From JBFWNG01 sp050251195 (GTDB lineage: Bacteria; Bdellovibrionota_B; Oligoflexia; Oligoflexales; Oligoflexaceae), in contig JBFWNG010000003.1 in assembly GCA_050251195.1 (NCBI GenBank), positions 372,001 through 436,000 of the forward strand: a stretch of DNA of 64,000 bases, in the 5' to 3' direction. The notes beneath the pieces are model-generated. The model ran no database searches and had not been told where the DNA came from. It saw only the letters and a list, made by a program, of their open reading frames with translations. Shown in pieces: positions 9,034 to 17,624 of the stretch. The position numbers and the translations under genes are program-made. Within the stretch, counting starts at the first letter, position 1; each line of letters opens with the position of its first letter.

Positions 9034-9411
9034 TTACGTTTCTTTTGTCTTTGTAGCCTTGTCCAGGAGTTCGATGATCGCCATGTCCGCGCCATCTCCG
9101 GGCCTAGGGCCTTTCTTAACGATTCGAGTGTAACCGCCCGCTCTTTCTTTGTATCGGCCAGCCAAGTCTGTGAAAAGCTTGGAGAGGATTTCCGATCCAA
9201 AAACATATCGAGCCGCCATTCGACGATTATGTAAGCTGCCTTTTTTACCCAACGTGATCATCTTCTCAACGACACGGCGAAGCTCTTTTGCTTTGGCCAA
9301 GGTCGTCGTGATTCTCTCTTCTTTGATGAGAGAAGACGTTAGATTCCTTAACATAGCTCGTCTGTGCGAAGATTCTCTTCTGAGCCTTTTATATCCACTT
9401 TTATGTCGCAT
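9034..9411 (-). CDS. rplQ: 50S ribosomal protein bL17
   Basis: Large-subunit protein bL17, 125 residues, beginning MRHKSGYKRLRR and containing RRAMLRNLTSSLI and ITTTLAKAKELRRVVEKMITL, the family signatures. As usual it is the last gene of the alpha operon, directly after rpoA. A hairpin and an intrinsic terminator follow. The C-terminus (IIELLDKATKTKET) is standard in length. Confidence 0.97.
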   Translation of the reverse strand: MRHKSGYKRLRRESSHRRAMLRNLTSSLIKEERITTTLAKAKELRRVVEKMITLGKKGSLHNRRMAARYVFGSEILSKLFTDLAGRYKERAGGYTRIVKKGPRPGDGADMAIIELLDKATKTKET

Positions 9412-9451
9412 GTTATTTCTACCTTTCCCAGAGTCCTATTACGCTGAGAGC

Positions 9452-10462
9452 TTAGTTTTGCTCTGTCTCACGTTGTCTTAGCATCGTTGGGTCGAAACCT
9501 TCTATCTTCATACCCAGAGATAGACCCATCTCAGCCAAGATATCCTTTATCTCATTAAGAGACTTTCTGCCAAAGTTTTTTGTTTTCAGCATTTCGGCTT
9601 CCGTCTTCGTTACGAGCTCGCCAATGTACTTGATGTTGGCGTTTTCTAAGCAGTTAGCTGCGCGCACGCTCAACTCCAAGGAATCAACAGTCTTGAAGAG
9701 GTTTTCGTTAAGCTGAGGACGTTGATCTTCTTCAACTTTTCTTGCTTTGGTCTCAACTTCTTCTGTCTCGTCAAAGTTGATGAATATCGTCAGTTGCTCT
9801 TTCAGGATCTTCGCGGCATAGGCCAGTGCATCGTCTGGTCTTACTGCGGCGTTTGTCCATACTTCCACCGTCAAGCGGTCGTAGTCAGTCATTTGACCAA
9901 CCCGCGCGTTGGAAACGTTGTAAGCAACTCGGCGAACAGGCGCAAAAATTGCGTCAGTTACGATAAAGCCAGCCGGAATGTCTTCCGTACGGTTTTGATC
10001 TGCTGATACGTATCCGCGGCCGTGACGAACGATCATCTCCATATCGAGTTTGCCTTCGGCGCCCACTGTGCAGATAAACTGCTCAGGGTTGAGAATTTCA
10101 ACTTCGCTGCCGGCTTCGATATCACTTGCGCGGAGAACACCTTCACCTTTTGAACGAAGGCGGATTCGCGTATCCTGGTCGCCCAAGCAACGGATGTTTA
10201 CTTGTTTGAGGTTCAGGATAATATCAGTAACGTCTTCTTTAATGCCTTGGATATTGCTTAGCTCGTGATCGACACCTTCAATTCTAACCGCAACGATCGC
10301 TGATCCATTGATGCTCGATAACAATACACGTCTTAGCGAGTTGCCCAGAGTCAGTCCGTATCCTCGCTCGAGGGGCTTCGCCACAAACTTGCCGTATGTG
10401 TCAGAAAGCGATTCGATCTCAACCTTTTCCGGACTGATAAGATCTTGCCAATTACGATGCAT
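9452..10462 (-). CDS. rpoA: DNA-directed RNA polymerase alpha subunit
   Basis: Alpha subunit of RNA polymerase, 336 residues. The N-terminal dimerisation and assembly domain contains PLERGYGLTLGNSLRRVLLSS-type sequence (read YGLTLGNSLRRVLLSS, residues about 35-50). The C-terminal domain, which contacts UP elements and activators, contains LELSVRAANCLENANIKYIG and NFGRKSLNEIKDILAEMGL. It sits in the conserved rpsK-rpsD-rpoA-rplQ order, which couples polymerase and ribosome synthesis. Confidence 0.98.
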   Translation of the reverse strand: MHRNWQDLISPEKVEIESLSDTYGKFVAKPLERGYGLTLGNSLRRVLLSSINGSAIVAVRIEGVDHELSNIQGIKEDVTDIILNLKQVNIRCLGDQDTRIRLRSKGEGVLRASDIEAGSEVEILNPEQFICTVGAEGKLDMEMIVRHGRGYVSADQNRTEDIPAGFIVTDAIFAPVRRVAYNVSNARVGQMTDYDRLTVEVWTNAAVRPDDALAYAAKILKEQLTIFINFDETEEVETKARKVEEDQRPQLNENLFKTVDSLELSVRAANCLENANIKYIGELVTKTEAEMLKTKNFGRKSLNEIKDILAEMGLSLGMKIEGFDPTMLRQRETEQN

Positions 10463-10500
10463 ACTTTAGTTCTCCGATATCTAAAAAGTTTCAGGTGTTG

Positions 10501-11127
10501 TTATTTACTGTAAAGCTCGACGATGAGGCGCTCTTTCACCAACAAGCCGACGTCGTCCATAGTTGGCTCCGCAACTATTTTACCGACTCGCTTCGTGTGA
10601 TCAACTTCGAACCATGGTACAGAAGGACGACGTTCAAATATCGCCTTTGCTAGTTCGAAAGTGCCGTTCGTTGTGCTTGCTGGCGCTACGCTCACTTCGT
10701 CGCCGACGCTGATATTAGCGCTTGGGATATTGAGGCGTTTGCCGTTCACCAAAATATGGTTATGGCGCACGACTTGCTTTGCTTCTTGTCTGGATCGAGC
10801 AAAACCCATGCGGTAAACGACGTTGTCGAGACGCATTTCTAAATTCCTGAAGAATATAGATGCTGTAACGCCGCGCTCTTGTGCCGCTCTTCTGAAAAGA
10901 TTGCGGAATGGACGCTCTGTCATACCGTAAACGCGTTTTACTTTTTGTTTTTCCCTTAACTGGCCACCGAACTCGGAAAGTTTCGCGCGTTTTTGTCCGT
11001 GCATGCCGGGACCGTAGTCTCGTCTTTCGATCGAACATTTATCGGTGTAGCAACGTTCGCCTTTTAGGTAGAGTTTCTGCCCTTCGCGTCTGCAAAGTTT
11101 ACAAACAGGCCCGTTATATTTGGCCAT
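10501..11127 (-). CDS. rpsD: 30S ribosomal protein uS4 (zinc-type)
   Basis: uS4 nucleates assembly of the 30S body; in well-studied bacteria it represses the alpha operon. The 208-residue protein starts MAKYNGPVCKLCRREG and keeps four cysteines (about residues 9, 12, 26 and 31) in a zinc-ribbon pattern, so this is the C+ form. The S4 RNA-binding domain is visible as RLDNVVYRMGFARSRQEAKQ and HNHILVNGKRLNIPS. It lies between rpsK and rpoA. Confidence 0.97.
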   Translation of the reverse strand: MAKYNGPVCKLCRREGQKLYLKGERCYTDKCSIERRDYGPGMHGQKRAKLSEFGGQLREKQKVKRVYGMTERPFRNLFRRAAQERGVTASIFFRNLEMRLDNVVYRMGFARSRQEAKQVVRHNHILVNGKRLNIPSANISVGDEVSVAPASTTNGTFELAKAIFERRPSVPWFEVDHTKRVGKIVAEPTMDDVGLLVKERLIVELYSK

Positions 11128-11154
11128 AGTTCTTCTTCCTCCTGGAAATTGTTA

Positions 11155-11532
11155 TTAGACTCGGCGTCTTTTTGGTGGTCGACAGCCGTTATGTGGTACT
11201 GGCGTAATGTCGCGCAATAGGTTGATTTTCAATCCCGCGCTTGCCAAAGCACGAACAGCGCTCTCGCGTCCTGATCCCGGTCCTTTCACGAGGACAGAAA
11301 TCGTACGCATACCCGCGTCCATAGCTTTTCTTGCCGCTTCTTCCGCTGCTACCTGAGCCGCGAACGGAGTACTTTTTCGCGAACCCTTGAAGCCCTTCGC
11401 TCCCGCAGTTGACCAAGAAACGACTTCGCCGTTAAGATCGGTGATCGTGACAATGGTATTGTTGAAAGTAGCCTGAACGTGCGCTACTCCCATCGGTGCA
11501 TTCTTCTTTGCTTTTTTCTTTTTAACTGTCAT
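11155..11532 (-). CDS. rpsK: 30S ribosomal protein uS11
   Basis: uS11 forms part of the 30S platform and the mRNA exit region. The 125-residue product has VAHVQATFNNTIVTITD, GAKGFKGSRKSTPFAAQ, VKGPGSGRESAVRAL and the C-terminal DITPVPHNGCRPPKRRRV, all diagnostic. Position between rpsM and rpsD is canonical. Confidence 0.98.
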   Translation of the reverse strand: MTVKKKKAKKNAPMGVAHVQATFNNTIVTITDLNGEVVSWSTAGAKGFKGSRKSTPFAAQVAAEEAARKAMDAGMRTISVLVKGPGSGRESAVRALASAGLKINLLRDITPVPHNGCRPPKRRRV

Positions 11533-11559
11533 CGGGTTCTTCCCAAAAAAGATTATTTA

Positions 11560-11931
11560 TTATTTCTTCTTGTTCGCGATTGTCTTACGAGGACCTTTGC
11601 GCGTTCTTGCATTCGTCTTAGTGCGTTGCCCTCTTGTTGGCAAGCCTTTACGATGCCGAATACCGCGATAGTTTCCAAGGTCGATAAGTCGTTTGATGTT
11701 CATCGCGATGTCGCGTCGCAAGTCACCTTCTACGAGAACACCGTCAGTGTCGATGATCTTACGAATATTGTTGATTTCGTCAGCGGAAAGTTCGCCTGCC
11801 TTCTTTTGAAGACTGAGGCCAGCTTTTGCAACTATCTTCTTTGCCGTTGCAACGCCGATTCCGTAGATGCTTGTCAATGCGATATCGATCCGCTTTTGGT
11901 TGGGTAAGTCTACCCCTGCAAGACGCGCCAT
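11560..11931 (-). CDS. rpsM: 30S ribosomal protein uS13
   Basis: uS13 sits in the 30S head and contacts the P-site tRNA and uL5. The 123-residue product begins MARLAGVDLPNQKRIDIAL and contains the helix-two-turn-helix GIGVATAKKIV and the C-terminal RGIRHRKGLPTRGQRTKTNA. It follows rpmJ by 9 bp and precedes rpsK. Confidence 0.98.
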   Translation of the reverse strand: MARLAGVDLPNQKRIDIALTSIYGIGVATAKKIVAKAGLSLQKKAGELSADEINNIRKIIDTDGVLVEGDLRRDIAMNIKRLIDLGNYRGIRHRKGLPTRGQRTKTNARTRKGPRKTIANKKK

Positions 11932-11940
11932 CGTCAGCTC

Positions 11941-12054
11941 CTAACCTTGTTTTTGCTTATGTTTTTTAACTTCACAGATAACTCGAACAATTCCCCGTCT
12001 CCGGATGACTTTGCATTTTTCGCACATGGGCTTCACACTTGCTCGAACTTTCAT
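11941..12054 (-). CDS. rpmJ: 50S ribosomal protein bL36
   Basis: A 37-residue protein read on the minus strand, beginning MKVRASVKPMCEKC and ending KKHKQKQG before a TAG stop. The C-x2-C-x12-C-x4-H zinc pattern (Cys 11, 14, 27, His 32) marks the C+ form of bL36. It lies between infA and rpsM, its standard place. Confidence 0.96.
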   Translation of the reverse strand: MKVRASVKPMCEKCKVIRRRGIVRVICEVKKHKQKQG

Positions 12055-12063
12055 AACAATCCT

Positions 12064-12282
12064 CTACTTAGATCTGAACGTTATTCTTCCGCGGGTTAAA
12101 TCGTAGGGCGATATTTCAATTTTTACCCTATCGCCGGGAAGAATTTTGATAAAATGCATTCTCATTTTGCCGCTGATATGGGCCAACACAGTGTGCCCAT
12201 TATCTAATTCTACAGTGAACATGGCGTTCGGCAGCGGTTCCTTAACAACACCTTCAACTTCAATTACATCTTCTTTAGCCAT
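12064..12282 (-). CDS. infA: Translation initiation factor IF-1
   Basis: IF-1 binds the A site during initiation. I place the start at the ATG at 12282, giving 72 residues beginning MAKEDVIEVEG, exactly the family length and start; an upstream in-frame Met would add 20 residues unlike IF-1. Conserved S1/OB-fold sequence includes NGHTVLAHISGKMRMHFI and DLTRGRITFR. It lies between adk and rpmJ. The map gene often found near here is absent. Confidence 0.97.
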   Translation of the reverse strand: MAKEDVIEVEGVVKEPLPNAMFTVELDNGHTVLAHISGKMRMHFIKILPGDRVKIEISPYDLTRGRITFRSK

Positions 12283-12345
12283 ATTCCCCAGTAAAGATAA
12301 AAAATTGTGCGCCAATCTACCTTGAAAAGCCGCCTGTCGCAAGGC

Positions 12346-12984
12346 TTAATTCAACTTTTCAATGCAGCTCACGATCCTGCCGTAAACCTCGTCGGTAGTC
12401 CCGACGCCGTTTATTTTCACGTACTTCCCCTGCTTCTGGTAGAAGTCGAGGACAGGTCTCGTTTCTCTCTCGTAAACATCCAGTCTTACCCGGATTTTTT
12501 CTTCCTTGTCGTCCGGCCTCTGTGTCAATGCGCTACTGCATCGGTCACAGACCCCTGCTTTTGCTGGGGGATTGTCATCAACATGAAAGACCGTTCCACA
12601 TTCTCCGCAGATTCGCCGACCAGTCAACCTTCGCACGAGAATTTCTACCGGAACATCGATATGGAGCGCGATCTTGATGTCGTGCTTTCCCTTGATAGCC
12701 TCCAAGTCCTGAGACTGGTGCACGTTCCGGGGATATCCGTCCAGAAGCAAGCTCTCCGTGGGCTTCTGCATCTCTAAGTTAACGATATCCTTTAGAATAT
12801 CGTCTCCGACCAGCTTTCCGCTTGCTACGATCGCTTCCGCTTTCTTACCAATCGGCGTGCCGTTCTTTATATTCTTCCGGAGCACGTCGCCGGTCGAAAT
12901 CTTTCGAAAACCTAACCGCGTTTCCATGAGCTCGGCTTGGGTGCCCTTGCCTGCGCCTGGAGCGCCCGTCATTACAACAATCAC
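12346..12984 (-). CDS. adk: Adenylate kinase
   Basis: Interconverts ATP + AMP and 2 ADP. The 212-residue long-lid form has the P-loop GAPGAGKGTQ (residues 7-16), the AMP-binding stretch STGDVLR and LLLDGYPRN, and a lid holding a four-cysteine zinc site (CGEC ... CDRC). The zinc lid is common outside the enterobacteria. Its ATG overlaps the secY stop by 4 bp, so translation is coupled to the translocon gene. secY-adk-infA order is typical of many phyla. Confidence 0.98.
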   Translation of the reverse strand: MIVVMTGAPGAGKGTQAELMETRLGFRKISTGDVLRKNIKNGTPIGKKAEAIVASGKLVGDDILKDIVNLEMQKPTESLLLDGYPRNVHQSQDLEAIKGKHDIKIALHIDVPVEILVRRLTGRRICGECGTVFHVDDNPPAKAGVCDRCSSALTQRPDDKEEKIRVRLDVYERETRPVLDFYQKQGKYVKINGVGTTDEVYGRIVSCIEKLN

Positions 12985-14303
12985 ACTCGTTGCCCTCGCG
13001 GCCGAACTGAACCTTGCTTCATAAACGCTTCATAACGAAGCGATTGACGATGCGCGTCGATCTGGCGGAATGTTTCCAGCGCCGTACCGACAACGATCAA
13101 CAAACTCGTGCCGCCAAAGTAAAACTGAACGTTAAATTTGTCCGTTATGATCGAAGGTATCAAACAAATCGCCGCCAAATAAAATGAACCCGCAAGCGTT
13201 AAACGCGTGATGACTTTATCGAGATACTCCGACGTACGGGCTCCAGGTCGAATGCCCGGGATAAAGCCGCCGTGCTTCTTCAAATTCTCAGCAATGTCAT
13301 CTGGCTTGAACTGGATCGACGTATAAAAGAACGCGAAAAATATTATGAGCGCTGAGTAAACAAGGTTATAGAGCCAGCCGCCCGGAATGAAGACGGTATT
13401 GATAATGCTGGCTAGAACGCTTCCTTTAGAAAGCGATGCGATAGTCACGGGCAACTGCAAAAGTGAGCTCGCGAAGATCGGGGGAATAACGCCAGCTGAG
13501 TTAATTCGAATCGGCAAATGAGAAGTTTGTCCGCCGTAAACGCGTCGACCAACTTGCCGTTTTGCGTATTGCACGGGAACTTGTCTTGCGCCCTGCTCCA
13601 TGAAAACCACACCCGCGGTTACGGCAATCACGACGCCGACGAGCAAGAAGATCTGAGCCATTTCCATCTCAGCCGAGTTGTATTTGCCATATGTATTAGT
13701 GATGATTCCGGGTAATCCGGCAACGATACCGCAGAAAATGATCAAGGACATGCCGTTGCCGACACCCTTGTCGGTGATTTGTTCGCCAAGCCACATAACA
13801 AAGGCCGTACCTGCCGTCAGCGACAATGCTGTAAGAGCGAGCCAGCCCGTGGAAGGATCCACAACAAGACGACCGCCGCCGAAATCGGCCGAAGCCAACG
13901 TCTTAGCAATCATTGTTCCTTGAACGAGAGACAGAAGAACCGTGCCGTAACGCGTGTACTGCGTAATCTTTTTTCGTCCCGCGTCACCCTCTTTTGAGAG
14001 AGCCTCGAGATGGGGTACAACCACGGTCAAAAGTTGCGCGATAATAGACGCGGTGATGTAGGGCATAACCCCTAAGGCAAAAATACTGAACCTTTGGAGC
14101 GCACCACCGGAAAACATATTAAACATTCCGAATAAGTTAGCCCCTTGACTCCGGAAAAATTCCCCCAAAGCCGTCGCATCGACGCCTGGCACCGGAACGT
14201 GAACACCTACCCTGTAGAGTGCCAAGAATCCCAGTGTGTAAAGAATCTTTCGCTGGAGGTGGTTAAGCGTCACCTCCGGTAAGGACGAAACCCTCTTGCC
14301 CAT
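12981..14303 (-). CDS. secY: Preprotein translocase subunit SecY
   Basis: Central pore of the Sec translocon, 440 residues with ten predicted membrane helices. Family signatures are GVHVPVPGVDATAL, the plug and lateral-gate region LFGMFNMFSGGALQRFSIFALGVMPYI (read as FNMFSGGAL and IFALGVMPYITASI), and GGFIPGIRPGARTSEYL near the C-terminal half. It starts on the last base of the rplO stop (1-bp overlap at 14303) and its stop overlaps adk by 4 bp. Confidence 0.98.
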   Translation of the reverse strand: MGKRVSSLPEVTLNHLQRKILYTLGFLALYRVGVHVPVPGVDATALGEFFRSQGANLFGMFNMFSGGALQRFSIFALGVMPYITASIIAQLLTVVVPHLEALSKEGDAGRKKITQYTRYGTVLLSLVQGTMIAKTLASADFGGGRLVVDPSTGWLALTALSLTAGTAFVMWLGEQITDKGVGNGMSLIIFCGIVAGLPGIITNTYGKYNSAEMEMAQIFLLVGVVIAVTAGVVFMEQGARQVPVQYAKRQVGRRVYGGQTSHLPIRINSAGVIPPIFASSLLQLPVTIASLSKGSVLASIINTVFIPGGWLYNLVYSALIIFFAFFYTSIQFKPDDIAENLKKHGGFIPGIRPGARTSEYLDKVITRLTLAGSFYLAAICLIPSIITDKFNVQFYFGGTSLLIVVGTALETFRQIDAHRQSLRYEAFMKQGSVRPRGQRV

Positions 14304-14755
14304 TAGATCTCCTCTAAAGTACCGCCGCTCTTCGCTACCGCATCTTTCGCTGATTTACTTGCCTTATGAACCTGGATATTCAATTTCTTCTCTAGGGCGC
14401 CACGACCAAGGAGTTTTATCGGGGCGTCTGCAATTCGGAGCAATCCTGCTTGTTTCAAAAGTTCAGGTGTAACTTTTGTTCCGTTCTCGAAACGGTTGAG
14501 CGTATCGAGATTGATCGGATTAAATTTTTGTCCGAAGATATTTGTAAAACCTCGTTTTGGCAAACGACGATAAAGTGGCATCTGTCCGCCTTCGAAGCCT
14601 GGCGCAACTTTTCCGCCTTTACGGGCAAGCTGACCTTTATGACCTTTACCGGCAGTTTTGCCAAGTCCTGAGCCTGGACCTCTACCAAGTCGCTTCTTGT
14701 CTTTAACGCGACCTTTGCCCGGCTTTAAGTTATGTAACCGTTTTAACTCTTCCAT
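14303..14755 (-). CDS. rplO: 50S ribosomal protein uL15
   Basis: uL15, 150 residues, beginning MEELKRLHNLKPGKGRVKDK. It contains KRLGRGPGSGLGKTAGKGHKGQ-type sequence (RGPGSGLGKTAGKGHKGQ) and FEGGQMPLYRRLPKRGF. It precedes secY with a 1-bp overlap and follows rpmD, the canonical spc order. Confidence 0.98.
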   Translation of the reverse strand: MEELKRLHNLKPGKGRVKDKKRLGRGPGSGLGKTAGKGHKGQLARKGGKVAPGFEGGQMPLYRRLPKRGFTNIFGQKFNPINLDTLNRFENGTKVTPELLKQAGLLRIADAPIKLLGRGALEKKLNIQVHKASKSAKDAVAKSGGTLEEI

Positions 14756-14765
14756 ATGCTCACCC

Positions 14766-14951
14766 TCAATCCGCTAACAATTTGTATTCAATAAAGTGAC
14801 TTACTTTATTGATCATTCCGCGAATGCAGTTGTTGTCATTAAAGACTTTAACTTTATTCATTTTTCGGAGACCAAGCGCTCTTAGAACCCTTCTGTGTGC
14901 TTCGGGCTGTCCAATTTCGCTTCTGATCTTTTTTACCTGAATCTTAGCCAT
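14766..14951 (-). CDS. rpmD: 50S ribosomal protein uL30
   Basis: uL30, 61 residues, beginning MAKIQVKKIRSEIGQPEAHR and containing LRALGLRKMNKVKVFNDN and IRGMINKVSHFI. Some bacteria lack this gene; here it is present in its usual place between rpsE and rplO. Confidence 0.96.
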   Translation of the reverse strand: MAKIQVKKIRSEIGQPEAHRRVLRALGLRKMNKVKVFNDNNCIRGMINKVSHFIEYKLLAD

Positions 14952-14964
14952 ACACTATGCCTCA

Positions 14965-15489
14965 TCATTTCTTCGGGTGGCGATGCTGAATAACTTCGTC
15001 TTTCGTCTTATTGCGGCCTTCGGCGTAATCGTCCGCAGACATCAATTGTGAAAGACCGTCAAAAACTGCCCGCACGATATTACCGTGATTTTTCGTTCCG
15101 TGCACCTTGCAAACGATATCCTGGATACCTGCCATCTCAACGATGGTACGAACTGGACCGCCGGCGATGATACCTTTACCCTTCTGGGCGGGATACATCA
15201 AAACCTTCGCGGAGCCGTATTTTCCAATAACTTCAAAGGGGATTGTCCCGTCTACTTTAAATATATCTTGGAGGTTTTTCTTAGCCTGCTCGGAACCTTT
15301 GCGAATCGCATCTGGAACTTCGTTGGCTTTTCCCAAGCCGAAACCTACTTTTTCTTTACCGTCCCCGACTACAATAAGCGCACTGAAGCTAAAGCGTCGA
15401 CCACCTTTTACAACCTTCGCCACTCGGCTAATGTGTATAATTCGGTCCTGAAACGCATCTTCTTTTTCTTTTTTCTTCTCTATAGACAC
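14965..15489 (-). CDS. rpsE: 30S ribosomal protein uS5
   Basis: uS5 acts in decoding fidelity and mRNA unwinding. The 174-residue product contains RIIHISRVAKVVKGGRRFSF, FGLGKANEVPDAIRKGSEQA and VRTIVEMAGIQDIVCKVHGT. Two adjacent non-ATG starts are possible. A GGGAGG Shine-Dalgarno leaves 5 bases to the GTG at 15489 but only 2 to a TTG at 15492, so I prefer GTG. Confidence 0.96.
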   Translation of the reverse strand: MSIEKKKEKEDAFQDRIIHISRVAKVVKGGRRFSFSALIVVGDGKEKVGFGLGKANEVPDAIRKGSEQAKKNLQDIFKVDGTIPFEVIGKYGSAKVLMYPAQKGKGIIAGGPVRTIVEMAGIQDIVCKVHGTKNHGNIVRAVFDGLSQLMSADDYAEGRNKTKDEVIQHRHPKK

Positions 15490-15507
15490 CAAAACCTCCC
15501 AAAAGGA

Positions 15508-15858
15508 CTAAAATTTAATTCCGCCTTCTCGAACGCCATCAGCAAATGCCTTGACTCGGCCGTGGAAAGCATAGCCGTTCTTATCGAATACCAACTGCGT
15601 TATTTTTTGTTCTTTGCACTTTGCTGCAAGCTCTTTTCCTAGTGACGAACATTGCTCTTTGCCAGCACGCTTGTCGCTTTTGAACGAATGAATGCTTGCC
15701 AGAGTTTTACCCGTCACGTCGTCGATAACTTGGGCGTAAATATTGGTAGCCGAACGATACACTGTAAGCCTTGGTCTTTCGACGCTACCCGCTACTTTTT
15801 TTCTAATTCTAAGCTTTCTCTTTTTGCGGAGTGCTTGTTTTTTATCAATGCGATTCAT
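15508..15858 (-). CDS. rplR: 50S ribosomal protein uL18
   Basis: uL18 binds 5S rRNA in the central protuberance. The 116-residue product contains RKKVAGSVERPRLTVYRSAT, YAQVIDDVTGKTLAS and the C-terminal GYAFHGRVKAFADGVREGGI. It lies between rplF and rpsE. Confidence 0.97.
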   Translation of the reverse strand: MNRIDKKQALRKKRKLRIRKKVAGSVERPRLTVYRSATNIYAQVIDDVTGKTLASIHSFKSDKRAGKEQCSSLGKELAAKCKEQKITQLVFDKNGYAFHGRVKAFADGVREGGIKF

Positions 15859-15871
15859 ATGTCATCCTACC

Positions 15872-16417
15872 TTATTTCTTACCTGCGGCCTTACCGACTT
15901 TTGTTACGATTTTCTCTTCGGTGTAGCGGATACCTTTTCCGTGATACGGCTCTGGCGGTCTGATTGCTCGAATGCGAGCAGCTGTTTCGCCAACGTCTTC
16001 TTTCGAAGGACCTGTCACGCTGATAACGGTTTGTTTTTCAACATCGACGGTCACGCCTTTAATTGGCTGGAAGATCACGGGATGGCTATAGCCAACAGTT
16101 AGGTTTAAACCCGTCCCTTGCTTCGCAGCACGGTAACCAACGCCAACAAGAGTCAGACTCTTTGTCCAGCCTTTTTCGACTCCATGGACCATGTTGTCGA
16201 CAAGAGTTCTTGTCAAACCCCAGATCGCGGATATCGAGCGCTCACCTTCAACGTTGGGCACAATTTTTACTTCGCCCGACGCGATTTCGATTTTCATGAA
16301 AGGATGAACCTTGCGTTCAAGAGCGCCTTTAGGACCCTTAACCTTGACCACGTCTTTTTCGAACTTTACCTCAACTCCTTTTGGGAGTGTGATGGTTTTT
16401 TTACCTATACGAGACAT
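15872..16417 (-). CDS. rplF: 50S ribosomal protein uL6
   Basis: uL6 lies near the factor-binding site. I take the ATG at 16417 (MSRIGKKTITLPKGV, 181 residues), which has a GGAG Shine-Dalgarno 7 bases upstream and matches uL6 starts. An upstream in-frame Met at 16465 would add 16 unrelated residues overlapping rpsH. The C-terminal signature PEPYHGKGIRYTEE is present. Confidence 0.97.
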   Translation of the reverse strand: MSRIGKKTITLPKGVEVKFEKDVVKVKGPKGALERKVHPFMKIEIASGEVKIVPNVEGERSISAIWGLTRTLVDNMVHGVEKGWTKSLTLVGVGYRAAKQGTGLNLTVGYSHPVIFQPIKGVTVDVEKQTVISVTGPSKEDVGETAARIRAIRPPEPYHGKGIRYTEEKIVTKVGKAAGKK

Positions 16418-16430
16418 CGAAATTCTCCGA

Positions 16431-16832
16431 TTAAAATACTGAGCAAATATATTCGCCGCCGACATTTTGCTTTCTTGCTTCTTTATCGGTCATAAGACCT
16501 TTAGAAGTCGACAAGATTGCAACGCCAAAACCATTTTTTACATATGGGATCTTCTTTGATTCCACATAAATCCTACGAGAGGATCGGCTTTGTCGGGTTA
16601 GATCCTTGATCACGCCTTCGCCGCTAAGTTCGCTATATTTCAACGCAATTTTCAGCACGCCTTGTTGACGATCACGGATACACTTGTAATTGCGAATGAA
16701 GCCTTCTTCACGCAAAATGTGTGCAATCGCTATCTTCATCTTAGACGCCGGAACGTTGATAACGTCGAGCTTTGCTTTCTGCGCGTTTCGAATACGCGTT
16801 AACAAATCTGCAATTGAATCTGTAGTGTTCAT
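16431..16832 (-). CDS. rpsH: 30S ribosomal protein uS8
   Basis: uS8 binds the central domain of 16S rRNA and in enterobacteria represses the spc operon. The 133-residue product begins MNTTDSIADLLTRIRNAQKA and ends with VGGEYICSVF, in which the usual final W is F. It contains SSRRIYVESKKIPYVKNGFG. Confidence 0.97.
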   Translation of the reverse strand: MNTTDSIADLLTRIRNAQKAKLDVINVPASKMKIAIAHILREEGFIRNYKCIRDRQQGVLKIALKYSELSGEGVIKDLTRQSRSSRRIYVESKKIPYVKNGFGVAILSTSKGLMTDKEARKQNVGGEYICSVF

Positions 16833-16857
16833 AAGAAAAAATCCCTTATATTCGCTC

Positions 16858-17043
16858 TTACCAAGAAGACTTTGTTACGCCAGCGATAAGACCCTTTGAC
16901 GCTAGACCGCGGAAACAAATGCGGCAAATTCCAAACTTTCTATAGACAGCTCTTGGTCTTCCACAACGCTCGCAGCGGCTGTACGCTCTTGTTGAAAACT
17001 TAGGCTTTCTTTTTGACTTCTCAATTAGTGACGTCTTAGCCAT
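16858..17043 (-). CDS. rpsN: 30S ribosomal protein uS14, zinc-binding type Z
   Basis: A 61-residue uS14 of the short zinc type: MAKTSLIEKSKRKPKFSTRA followed by CERCGRPR and CRICFRGLA, two CxxC pairs that bind zinc. The long zinc-free type of the gammaproteobacteria is about 100 residues. It lies between rplE and rpsH. Confidence 0.97.
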   Translation of the reverse strand: MAKTSLIEKSKRKPKFSTRAYSRCERCGRPRAVYRKFGICRICFRGLASKGLIAGVTKSSW

Positions 17044-17055
17044 TAAAACTCCTCG

Positions 17056-17601
17056 TTATTTCCGGAACGGAAAATTAAATTGGTCTAGCAGCGCTCTTCC
17101 TTCAATGTCGGTTTGAGCCGTCGTTACGATAGAAATTCCCAACCCTCGGATCTTGTCCATTTTGTCGTAATTGATCTCAGGGAAGATGATCTGTTCTTTG
17201 ATACCAAGGCTGTAGTTACCGCGACCGTCGAAAGCCTTAGGCGAAAAACCCCTAAAGTCACGAATCCGCGGAACAGAAACGTTGATGAGTCGATCAAGGA
17301 ATTCATACATATTCTTGCGACGAAGCGTCACACTGCAACCGATAGGCATACCTTGACGCAATTTGAAGGTCGCAATACTCTTGCGGGCTTTCGTCAAAAT
17401 TGGCTTTTGGCCCGTGATGGCTGCTAAGTCAGCGGCGGCGCCTTCAAGAATTTTGCTATTCTGAACTGCTTCGCCAGCACCGATGTTGACAATGATCTTC
17501 TCGATCTTTGGCACTTGACTGACGTTCGCCAATCCCAACTGCTTTTGCAGTTCGAGTCGCTTTTCTGTGTACAGCTGTTGTAATCTTGGGGTGTCACCCA
17601 T
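17056..17601 (-). CDS. rplE: 50S ribosomal protein uL5
   Basis: uL5 binds 5S rRNA and contacts P-site tRNA. The 181-residue product contains VPKIEKIIVNIGAGEAVQNS, TKARKSIATFKLRQGMPIG and the C-terminal GRALLDQFNFPFRK. The start (MGDTPRLQQL) has an AGGAA Shine-Dalgarno. Only 23 bp separate it from rplN, so there is no room for rplX, the gene that normally lies between them, and no uL24-like sequence is fused to either neighbour. Confidence 0.97.
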   Translation of the reverse strand: MGDTPRLQQLYTEKRLELQKQLGLANVSQVPKIEKIIVNIGAGEAVQNSKILEGAAADLAAITGQKPILTKARKSIATFKLRQGMPIGCSVTLRRKNMYEFLDRLINVSVPRIRDFRGFSPKAFDGRGNYSLGIKEQIIFPEINYDKMDKIRGLGISIVTTAQTDIEGRALLDQFNFPFRK

Positions 17602-17624
17602 ACTCTGTATTCCTTTTCTATCTG

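Noticed and set aside
12307..12777. Plus-strand 156-codon frame opposite adk
   Set aside because: Antisense shadow of adk, which is certain from its motifs.
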